This document shows positions 35,801 through 47,800 of a stretch of 64,000 nt of DNA, one piece after another. The DNA is from Marthasterias glacialis (lineage: Eukaryota > Echinodermata > Asteroidea > Forcipulatida > Asteriidae): positions 8,606,129 through 8,670,128 of the forward strand of contig OU452228.1 of the NCBI GenBank assembly GCA_911728455.2, read 5' to 3'. Under the pieces are notes generated by a model. It made no database searches, had not been told where the DNA came from, and saw only the letters and a list, made by a program, of their open reading frames with translations. Made by a program: the position numbers and the translations under genes. Position 1 is the stretch's first letter. Each line of letters begins with the position of its first letter.

Positions 35801-38800
35801 AAAAATAATTTCTCAACCAAACATTTGAATTTTTAATTATTGCTAGTAATAACTTAAGAAACGACATACACAACATTCAACGTAACCATTTAACCTTGAC
35901 TTCCGGTTAAACAGGAAAATACAAATAAATAATTGAAATAATATAATACAACTGGCATTGCAAAATCTGTATGTACAATATCCCGTGCCAGATGGGCGAA
36001 AATTTTAAAGGGCTTTGAGGTGCAAAATAAAACCAAAAAAACTGATGCCAATGTAACAAAAACATAAACATTTGTCAAGAAACGGAGTTGTTACAAAGTG
36101 TGGTACAAGTTTAACTATAAAAACCAAACATTGTATACAAATTCATCTTTTTATGTTCAATGTTTTTGTACTATGTCATCATGTAACGTTCAACCGAACA
36201 CCGTATTTTTGTAATAAACAAAAATTCTATGTCTAGTTGATTCTTGCCCATGGACTTGATTGTAATGACTGGGACTTAAACCCACTCTAGACTGCTCGAC
36301 TATGACAGTCTTATCCCATCGGTCTCAATTTAGGTCAGTCAATAACATGATGCTGATAATTACACAGTGTTGTTGAAGTCATGTTCTTTTAGGTCGAGTA
36401 CCAAGTACTGAGTAAGAGTCTTTGGAGACTTTGTGTACAAGTATCCGAGTACCAAGTACTCGGATATCCGAGTACTAATTCCAACAGCTGAGTACTGAGT
36501 ACTTCAAAGGATATACATGTATGTACCATACCACTTTGTCCACGTAAAAGTTTCTAATTAATAATAAATTAATAATTAATAAATAAATAATGAATCAGCT
36601 GAAAATGAACCCGTTATTATCCCCTTCATTTATTTTTGAAGTATATTTCATTTAAAACAATGCTCTCCAGGAACACCCACATAAAATAGGCTTGCCCATG
36701 ATGTGACGTCACAGGTGAACAAGAAACGTAACCAAAACATCTGAATTTCATTGCTACCAGTGCTTTCACTTCCCAAAATTGAATTCCCTTAGATTAGCAC
36801 AATTTTTCCCCAAATTTCCTTGTAGATTTTTCTTGGAATTTCCTTAGAATTTCCTGAAATGATTGTCGTAAAAATTACAAATCACACCGTCAAACAGCAA
36901 CTACAACTACATGAAGTTATGAACACATCTATATCTCAGACCTAAGCTTAGTGTATGATGTCAACGAAACCAGACTAATCAAACAGCTGCCGGGTGTATC
37001 CCTGCGATCTGTTCCGCAGATGCCCCAAAATGGCCACAATTTTCTTAAATTTTCAACATTTCTTAAAAAAATGTTGTAGATTTTGGATTTTCCTTAAATT
37101 TCTTTGAGATTTTGCAATATTCTTAAACATTTTGGAATTTCTTAAAAATTTCCTTACATTTTTCACTTCCTTAGAAATTTCCTTAGGACGTTAAAATTTC
37201 CTCAAAATAAGGAAATTTCCTCAGGAGTGGGAGCACTGATTGCTACCATATTAACACTGTTGTGGTAGCACAAGCATTTCTGACAATGTCTTGTTCCTCC
37301 AGTGGCATCACATGTAATACACCATGAGCTAGGCTTGATTTTTTTAGGGGGTAGCACTCCCAAAGCATTACTTTAAGTTAAATAAATGTGAACAAAATAT
37401 AAAAAGGGGGTAGTAATGTAGGTATATTTTCTGTTGATTAATTATATTAATTACATTTTTTTTACATGACTTATGGACATAGGTAGTACGGCACCCATCC
37501 TTTAAAATAAAATACACTGCAAAAAGATTTTTTTTTATAATATTGGTTAATGCCTAATTTCTGGATACTAAAGTGTGTTTATTATCTTTAAAATACATTA
37601 AAGGCAAATTTCAATTTTTCCCCAGACATGTGCTCTTTTATTGTCAGAATCCTGAAAATCAAAAGATTTAGAGAACCTATCGTTTGGACATTAAAAGTAA
37701 AAAAATTTGTGTAAATAACAGTGGCAGACAGTTTGGCCTACTGCACAGTTCTACACAATTAAAAATCCCTCCCAATTGCAGGCCTCAACGAAACTAAGCA
37801 CTTTTGCAGGTGAAAGGCTTCTGCCATTTCCATTCTACAATTTAAACAGTGAAATTTCAGCATTATGCATGATGAATTAGTGCACAAATTCTTTGTGCTC
37901 AGTGGAGGCATAACGCATTTTATAGAAATTAATGAGCACAGAAACGTGCAGTTAACACATATAGTCCATCCACCGCATGCACGCCTGAACTGTGGAATGA
38001 CAAGTATCAACAAATTTACAAAGTAGAAAAGTGGTATTTGACCACACGTGTTTGAAATCAAGCCTGAGTACATACATTTTAAGTAGAGTAATGATTACGT
38101 AACATCAAGTGTGCATACCTTTTGAAGTCCAGTAATGAGTATGTTCTTCAAATACGTGTACTTTCCTAACCGAGTCTGAGTGCTCAACTGTAGTACTCGA
38201 TTACGAGTACTAGTATGAGTTCTACAACCCTGATTACATAACATCAACATAAATTAATAGACTTTACATTTGTTTGACTACTTACTTTATTATTTTATCT
38301 GGGTAGCCCATTTGGAAAACAGTTAGTCCCATGGGCCCATACACACATGTAAGGAATCGGCTTCAACGTTTTTCAACATTTTGAAGGTTGTACTTCTTTT
38401 TGTGACAAAGTTTGTGCAATTTTATTATCAATCTGCAGTAACATAACATTTGTACAGTAATCTCTATTGAGTTCCCCATTTTCAGCACTCAAAAATCTAG
38501 TTGGTTTAAACCCATACACCGGGCAAGCTTAGTGGTCTATAGTGTTAAGACATCTGCTCTAGAATGGCAAAGGTCTCAGGTTCAAATCCCAAACGAGTAA
38601 TATGCCTGTGGATTTTTTTTTGAAGGCCTCTGAAAAGTACTGAATATACAGTGCTTAACCAAGCATGGCTTAAAACACGTTGGTGTGTGGGTTAATCACA
38701 AATGATATTTTAAGGTCAGAAACAGTCTCTGAAACCCCCAACCCCCACCCCCCTAAGCCGCGTTCGAATTGGATTAATATTTTACCACTTGAGACCAATG

Positions 38801-41800
38801 GGTAAATCTTACCGGTGTCTGCACTTGGATTATTTGACGTGGGTAAACTAACCAAGACGATGGTGAAACAAACCAACTGAGGTGTCAGCGTGGACTAAGA
38901 GCTGCGTCACACATCGTTTTTTCCATCGCACGACCAACTATAAATCAGCCTTTGGGCGTGCGAACTGGATGTGATATTTTACTGACTGGTTTTACCAGGA
39001 TGGCTCCCATAGTTTGGCCAGGTTATTTTACCTGGGCAGAAAGTTGGCGGTTAAAATACCCATTGGACTCGGTTAAGTTACCTGGGTGAAATTTTCTGGG
39101 GCTGTTCGCACTGGACATTAAATGGTAAAATCACCAATTTGTTTGGTTAATTTACCCCCAAGTCCAATGCAAACACAGCTTCACTCTTTAGTATGACTGT
39201 GGAAATAGTAAAAACAAAGACAACACTAAGTCATACTATGTGATTTAGCCTACAGGCAAACTTTTTCAAGCAATCTCAAAGAAAAGAAAACAAGTTTTTT
39301 GGGATGGTAAGACACTAATAAAAATGTTTCTTGTGCCACCAAAATTAAATTACTAAAATGCTCCTTTCTGCATGTAGTGTGCAGTGATTGCCTCCAAGTT
39401 GTCTGTAAAAATCAAGGCCATGGGATATAAAACAATAAAAACAAATGCACAGAAAAAGGCATGAAAGAGAGTCATTCAGCTCAATGAAATGAAGAAAGCA
39501 GCTAAATGGTTATTACCTTTTTTACTGTTAGGATTGTTTTTCTCTTGACTGATGGTCATTCAAATGATGGTGGGAGTCCACTCACTGTTGCCCAAACCAT
39601 GAAAAACAAAGGTATCATTATCTTCACTGTCGGTCTGGGCACTGGCATCAGTGTAGCAGAGTTGGATGCTATCGCCTCCACTCCGACTGACGACTACAGG
39701 TTCGTACTCGATCAACTGACTGATGTCGAGAACCTTGCTAGAAAATTGAAAGGAGGTAAGAGCATGGAGAGTAACACTGTAAGGTCACTGTAAGCTCAAC
39801 ATTGGTAAGAAGAAAGAAATATAAATGGTCACAAATTTACGTATGACTTACATGGTATAAAGATAGTGATGGTAGAAAACTGTCCTTGAAGTATTTTTGC
39901 CCGAAGTGTTATCGTTATTAAATAATAATGTTGAGCTGGGGCTTTAACACACTCAGAATGGTCTGTGAGGTACAAGTGCAACAAGTTTGTGGATAACAGG
40001 CCAGGAAAGCTAATTGTTAAGCGTGCACCGTGCATGCATTCAGGGTGTCAGGCTTTGTTGACCTGGTACAGACAGTGGGAAAAAGTGCTGATTTACTGAA
40101 AATTTAGGGAATCCCGGTCCCAACTGGTTGAAGTATAATAAGTAGAATGGTGGAGATATATTATTTCATTTTAGTTCATCTCAAAAGCCAGTTGGTGTAT
40201 TGTAAACGTTTCAACTATAAATAGTCGCCGTCAGAGAAAAAAACTGAAGTCAACTGTGTGACACAACATTCTCATCAATTTTTTTTTACTTTGTCTCCAT
40301 TTTGTAGATGAAGGGGACATGGCGTCATGGGACCGTGATGTAAGCCCACTCTTATGTAACACTGTGTGCTCCGCAGGGCATAGTTGTTGCGATGCACAGG
40401 CTACCTGCTCATGCGCAACACAGACCGGAAGCTATGGATGTGCCTGTCACCCCGGATACAGAGGAGGTGGTAAAGTTGGAGAATGCGAAGGTAAGTTTAA
40501 AACCAAAGCTAATAGGTCATTTGCACATCCTGTTCCATTTGTTTCCGCCATTATACTGGTATTGCATACAAATTGGTCACAAATTTACATATACCTTACA
40601 TGGTATAAAGATACTGATGGTAGAAAACTTTCCTCGAAACATTTCTGCCTGAAGTGTTATCGTTTTTAAATATTAAATGAAATAAGATCCAAAATAAGTT
40701 TTTGTCTCAGTGAGACGAAAACTCTGCATATAGGAATACGTACAAATATGCTGAATGCATTTTTACTGTTTTCGAGCAAATGAAAGAATGAAATGAGCTG
40801 AAATTTTCAAAGTAGGTTTTGTTACAAATATCTTGATTTGTGCAAAGAATGGAAGCATTTACAGTCAGTTTACCAATGTTGAGCTGGGGCTTTAAGACAC
40901 CCGGAATGTTCTGTTGGTCGGTGCGCGGCTATCCGTCTGTGTGGATGTGATACGTTATGCAGACTTATGTAACTTCATGTGCTTAGTTTCTTTGGACAAA
41001 TCTCTTGATATTTGGCTTTTGTTATGGTAATGCCGTCAGGGTGTTTGCTGGTTGTAACACTACTTAAGATGGTTACAGTCTGCACAGATTCCCATCAGAT
41101 CCAAAATACCAACGACTTTGGACAGCGGCAGTAAAACATACCAGAGCTAAATGGTCAGGAATGTGCATTGTCACTGCGTATGCATTGTCATTTGGTCCCT
41201 CGATCTGTGAAACGAAAGTGTGCCGTGAGGCGCTATCGAAATGGATAATACAAATTTTGAGGGATGAATTAAAACATAAAACTCATAACAACTCATAATA
41301 CAGTAACTATTAATTTGTATTAATGTCAAACCATATATTAAGCCCGAAATATTGTAATGAGAAAAAATACCACTTTATGGTCCCTTTAAAAACCCATAAC
41401 AAAATGTATTCTGACATGGGAATCGCTGCGCTTCGCATATTGATGTGGCGTGATACACAGGAAATACGTGTTGTATGTCACAGTGCTACCCCTCATGGGT
41501 CCATTTTGCTAGATCAGTCTGAGTTTCCCAACTCTCTTGTTTTCTCCCTTTCAGCCTGCCCAAGAGGCACTTACAAACCTGAATATGGCAACCAACCCTG
41601 TACATCGTGTCCGGATTCATCAACTACAGCAGCAGAGGGCAGTACTTCACGGGATACCTGCGAGTGCCTGCCTGGTCATGAAGGCACCCCTAAGACAGGA
41701 GGCTCTTGCACACGTAAGAACAATAATCTATCAATGAATACAGCTCCAACCATAAGTGTTTGGTGTTTAGATCCAGTAATCCATATGACATCACCCATGC

Positions 41801-44800
41801 TTACAAAAGAGTCGCAGAAAAGAAAACTTATTTTATGGAGATTGCAAAAAGGGGGCATATTTCAAAACTTGTCTGGAATAGATTTTTTTAGTTCTTGACT
41901 GTGGTAATTAAACAATAAAAAATGAAGAATGTATCTGTGTAATATCTTGCCTGGCTGTAAATGCCCTGGAATGCACAAGGTCATCCATTGGTGTAAACAA
42001 GGTGACATAAAACTGCACTCATGAAAGATGTGTGATGTATGGAAATATTTGCGTTGGAATTTGTATGGGTTTACTGTACCTACTTCAGGCCTCGACCTTA
42101 AGGAAAAAAAGGGGCAGGCCATTGGCTTCGTCAAAACTCCAGGAGGCACCAAGGCCAAACAAATAACCCCCCCCTTTTTTCCCACCAGAAACTACACTTG
42201 TACATATAAACAAAAAAAATTTGTTTGACAGCAATTGACACGACTGCGCATGATACTTATTAAAGTGTTCAAAACATTGCATCTTCATCACAGCATTTTG
42301 GCTTCGATCAAATGCATAAAGGTACGAAGAGGAATTAGCAGGAAGCTTCATGTTTGTACATGATTTACTTTACATACATATTACCAATCACGAGCCCACA
42401 CTTTTTTCCCCACGGTAGATTTTTTCTTACCACAAGCCCCAGCTGGTTCCTATGGCCCTTTTCGAAACCACGGCTTGAGCTTGGACTTCAGCTTGTGCAC
42501 CGACCGACTGATTGAAGCCTCTTAAGGAAAGCGCACGTTTTCTAAATAAGTGACAGAGCCTTTAAGCGCAAGCCCAAGCCCAAGTCGTGGTTTCGAAAAG
42601 GCCCCCGTAGTGACTGATTTTATTCTGACCTTGGACACAGCTATAAAATGTGATAAACTGACCTTCAGCGAGGCGTCTGGCGTCTTGGTCATCCCGCCCA
42701 ACTGCGGCAATCACTTCGGTGTGGAGTGCCATCTGCAGTGCAAGGAGAACCACCGAGCTCAACAAGGTACTGCGGATGTGCAGTGTCTGGCCACAGGGCA
42801 GTGGTCCGCTGATCCTCTTAAATGCACACGTGAGTACAACTTTCATCTTGTGGCAGTGAATTATTAACTCAAATGCATTTCCAAGTTTCTCTTAAAGCCA
42901 TTATACACTATTCGTAAAGTGTCTGTAAATACCTCCATATCTTATGAGCATCAAGAGTTATTTAATAAAATCAAGCTGCGAAAGTTTCAGCTCATTTCAT
43001 TGTTTCCTTTATGAGAAAGCAATACAAAGTCATTCAGCATTTTTGTATTCATTCTAACGGCCGGAATTTTCGTCTCATGAGACGAAAAATCATTTGTGGA
43101 TCTTATTTCACTAATTATTCGAAAACGATAACACATCAGACAAAAATATTTCACAGGAAATTTTCTACCATCATCGTCTCTATACCATGTAAGTTATGTG
43201 CAAATCTGTGAACACTTTGTTTTTCGGTGTTCCCAAAAGTGAATATGGGCTTTAAGTGAATGGGACGGCAAATGACAACTAGAAAATCTCTCCACAACCT
43301 CCAATATTATATTAATAAAAATAAACGATTGGTTTTTATTCTGAATAAGCCTAACCCTTCTATGATACTCGATCTTCGCCGAAATGAAGAATTCAGGACT
43401 GAGGTTTAAACCCAAATAAGAATTGCTTATTACTGGTACCGGCTTTGCAATCTTATCTCAGTCCAAACATGCTGGTGTGAAGTGACATAAGAAAGCAGGA
43501 TGATGGAGGATTGAGGTCACTTGTTGGCAAAAAGGCCTAGTAAGTAATATAAAATGTAAACGATTGCCAGATCTTGAGACAAACAATTCCATCTGAAATA
43601 CTGTCTTAGTTGAGAGAAAAGAAGAACCAATGGTTATTTAATTACCGCAACGGAATTAAGTATTTTTATGTGAATGTGCACAAAATCTGCGGCAAAATAT
43701 ATAACCAGTTGGGGCAATTTTTTCCCATTCAGCCTGATGGGACTATTTTCTCGGAATTGCCGGAATCACTTTTATTTTTTAGAGTACCACTGGCACAAAG
43801 AAACTTTTGTTTTTGGAACAATGATTATGTTTAAAGCGCCGGATTTTGTGATTTCTCTATCGAGAAAATGTCAAGTTCATGCTCCGTGATTTGCAAAACC
43901 TCGGTGTTCATCTACGGCTGAGGATTGGTCCTAAATCTGGAACCAAGGCTGGATCCCCGGCTCACTTTGACTTGGCCTCTATTGAGCCGAAATACAATGA
44001 ATTAACAATGGTGGAAGCCTCCCCATGTCTCGTAGTCCTGTTCTTGGAACATAAGGACAAAGGTCTAGGGTCGGGGAGTACACAATAACCCCCGCATAAT
44101 GGACAAAAAGCAGTGAAACATTCAGCACCATCTGTCCTTTTTGTGAGGGTGAAACGAAGTGCTGTGCATTAAGTGTATACTCACCAGGACAAAAATGTTT
44201 GGACGACCTTCATTCCGGTATTCCGATTTTACATAACTGCATTTAGACGTCGCTCGCTCGCTGGGGCGGAAAATATTGGCGTATACACAGGTCATCCGGC
44301 GGAATTTGCTTGGCATAAGGGTAAAATTTTTCTTATGAGAAGTGTTGGTCCTGAATGAGAAGAACCAGAATTGAGAATTCTGACCAGGTAGTATGCCTGT
44401 GTATTTTTTCCCCTCAGGACTCGGGGAAAGCACTGAGTGTACACTACTTATCGCACTTTGATGTTGGGTAAAAACCAAAATACTGCATACCTTAAAACGT
44501 GGCATTTAAAATAAGCGTCTGACTTTCAAATAACCAATCCTTTTTCTTCCACCCAGGTATAACATGTGAGGTATTGCCACAGCCAAGCAACGGGCAACTG
44601 ACATGCGACACAATGGACAGGAGTATTGGAACAGTGTGCAACCTGACGTGCAGCGAGGGCTACGAGCCGGATGGGAGCTTACAGACACAGTGCAACCTGA
44701 ACGAGGCCCAGAGTAGCGGACAGTGGTCTACCACGGATGTTAGATGCAATGGTACGTGTTACTCTATAATAAGAGACAGTGTATTTGAACCAGTTCAAAT

Positions 44801-47800
44801 CATCAGCCGATGTCACAAAACTTTACGCAACTGCAAAAGTCCACTTACACCACATTTTATTGCACAGGTGGCCTAACTTGTGCACTAAATGTTACGCCAG
44901 TGGGCCTACGCAGTTGCGTAAAGTTGTGTGAAGTGGTTAAAAAGGAAGGTTTTCAGTTTTGCTTTAAAATTGTCCACTGATGGAGCAAGCCTGATATGTT
45001 GAGGCAGTTTGTTCCATTCTGTATGAGCGGCTTCCATGAAAGATCGCTGTCCAATAAGCAGTACGCGGTCGACTAGTTGAAGAGCGGAGTGACCGGCAAG
45101 GAGCATATGGTGTGATGAGTTCTGTTAAGTACGAAGGGCTGAGACCATTAAGCGACTTGTATGCGAGCAGATTGATCTAAAATGTGATTCTCTGGCGGAT
45201 GGAAAGCCAATGAAGCCCTCTCATAATATTAGAAATACTATCGTACTTCTCTGTGCGCGTCACCAATCTGGCAGCGGTGTGCTGAATCCTTTGGAGCTTT
45301 ATGATCTGACAGTCAGGTAACCCATAGAGTAGCGAATTGCACTGATCCAGACGCGAGCTGACATAGGCGTGGACATAGACGTTTTTCTGCGGTGTCTTGG
45401 TCGAGATAATGTCTAATTCTGCCGATGCTTCTGATTGCATACGTTGCGTTGCGACAAATGTTGTTAACATGTTCTGACATACAAAGATGGTCGTCTAAGA
45501 TCACTCCAAGGTTACGAGCGGAAGAGGTCGGTTTAACACTAGTGTCTCCTACTTTAATGTATAGGTGTCGTCGTCTTCAAATTCCGCTATGTAACATGAA
45601 GGATCTTGGTTTTGCTGTCATTAAGCTGCAGCTTGTTGTGACTTGTCCACGATTTTATGTCGGCAAGACACTGCTCAAGTTTTGCGATGTAAACATTTCT
45701 GTTGGAGGGTTTCATGGATATGTGCAATTGGATGTCGTCTGCATATGTCATGCACCGAATTCCACTGGATGAGATAATATCTTCAATCGGTGCACTATAC
45801 ATAGTAAAAATGACCGGTCCTGCTACCGATCCCTGAGGAACACCATGATTCAGAGGAAGCGATTCAGAGAGGATACTATCAACAGCAACGGCTTGCTTGC
45901 GGTTCTCAAGATACGATGCAAACCAGTTTAGCACTCTGTCATTGATTCCATATCGCTTCTCGAGGCACGTAATCAACATATGATGAGATCAAGGGTGTGT
46001 CCTTTATTATGGGTAGCACCAGTCATGCTGACGAAGACCTGCTGATCGTAGAAGGTCAAGCATGTGTAAAGCATCACGTTCAATATCACTATCCATATGG
46101 AAATTGAAGTCTCCGGCAAATAACACACGACACTGGACAAGAGAGATTGTCTCCAACAGCCTGGCAAGTTCGCTGAAGAATGTTGAGGCATTTAGCTTGC
46201 AACGCTTTGATGGTGGAGGTCTGTAAACAGATAGTAATCTGAGCGGTTGCTGTCCATTTGAAGATACAGAAAGATCGATGAGTTCAAACGAAGCAAAGGG
46301 TTCTACTTGGTTCTCGCTGACTTCAAATCCTTTTCTGAGAATAACACATATGCCACCTCCAACACGATCTCTCCGCGGTTTCTGGTAAATGACATAGTCG
46401 GGTAGCGTGCTTGAAATATCTGCCAATGCATGGTTGTCGCGTGCATCTCCAGTGAGCCAACTTTCAGTTATTGAAAGAATGTCTAATTTATGTTCAACAA
46501 TCAGATCACAAATTGACGCTGATTTTCCTGGGCGTTTCATGGACTTAGCGTTCCATGTGGCAAACCAAACTTTTGGAACATTATCAGATGGCAAATTGTC
46601 AGTGCCACTAGCAACAATATTAACTTTCACAAGTTGCCGTTGTCTTGGAACGAGACACTATCCTCAGCAGGCAAACGTTTAGTGGCGTAAGAAAGTCGAT
46701 TGGTGGTAATAGCTTTAATAGTTTGCCTTTTGTTGCTATTACGATATCCACGCTTTGTCAGTCTAGCGATCTTAAGCTCTCTCAATTTAGTCCATAGCTG
46801 GTGGTCAGTGATGCAAATACAATGGTGTTTTTCACACCTTTGTTTGAGATCTAGTAAGGTGGACTTACTATAGAATAGGCGAGGTTTCATGGTTGATTAT
46901 ACATGTACTGTACAGAATAAGTGTTCAGGGTGCCAACCTATTGTCAACACGAATGTCTATACACACGGTTTATCACTGTAGTATCGCTATGACATTTCAA
47001 ATTCAATTTAAAAACAGTTTTTAGTCCCAGACAATATTACAAATTATCACAATTCATGAAGATTCATTACGACGATGTACTTACAAAATACGACGAAACA
47101 GTTAACAATCAAGTAGAGTTCTCAAAACATGCAAAAATCAACAAATTATACAGAGCGAGATGAGGGTGCAACCTGCTGAGGGCGCCAACAATATACCTCT
47201 GCTAATGTGACCAAAGTAACTAAATAGACCAATCCATAAAGCACCGCCCTTGGTGTATTGACCAATCACAGACGTGATTGCGCAACCAAAAGTCTGACAA
47301 ACTTTATATGGTGCGCATGCACTGTAGGTCGTGCTTAATGGATCGGTCTAATTATTGTTGCACTTATCTTATACCCTATGTTCAATGTGTTCACTGTCAT
47401 TCTACGATGGTTCCTCATACTTACATTCATCTTGACAAATATTTCTTTCCCCTTCTCCAGCCAAGACATGTCCCATCCTGCTTGCAGGAAAGAACATGAA
47501 GATCAAACCAAGAAGCTGTGAGAAAACGGCACTGGAGTACGCCTCGGTCTGTTCCTACGAATGTGGAGATGGATTCCAGCTACGAGGAGTCAATCCTAGA
47601 GTCTGTCAGGCAGACGGGCAGTGGTCCAACTCAACAGTGGAAAATAAATGTGTTGGTAAGTTAAAGAGATAACGACTCTTAGATGAATCATCAAATCTTT
47701 GTTTTATCATATTCTCAATGTCAATCGTCAATGTCAAACTGAATTATTCACTCTGTCTTTGAGTAAATAATGTTTGCCCCATTTTCAAAAAGACTTTTGT

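Larger units (their letters stand above)
31818..36205. mobile_element. TIR element 2 of the same family, with a nested 2.6-kb insertion
   Basis: It starts with the AGGTGTTCGGCC hairpin unit (31820) and ends CCGAACACC near 36203. The segments 32050-32480 and 35305-35660 are paralogous (GTTGCTGTATCTCAAC, AAATCGTAC, CCTTAACTTC). The 2,596-base element at 32629-35224 lies between them. Limits are less certain than for element 1. Confidence 0.5.
44931..46890 (-). mobile_element. Non-LTR retrotransposon (CR1/L2-like), internally deleted
   Basis: Read on the minus strand: a short basic N-terminal frame (46890-46627), an APE-type endonuclease (46630-46007), then directly the palm and C-terminal part of the RT (45979-45587) and frameshifted C-terminal pieces (45504-45313, 45470-45177, 45106-44906). 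The N-terminal half of the RT is missing. CNSLLYGLPDCQIIKLQRIQ and RGLHWLSIRQRITF are typical of the CR1/L2 group C-terminus. Confidence 0.85.

Noticed and set aside
41323..41554. Open frame extending upstream of the GCC2 exon
   Set aside because: The frame is open into the intron, but a CCCTTTCAG acceptor at 41554 and phase continuity with exon 3 place the exon start at 41555.
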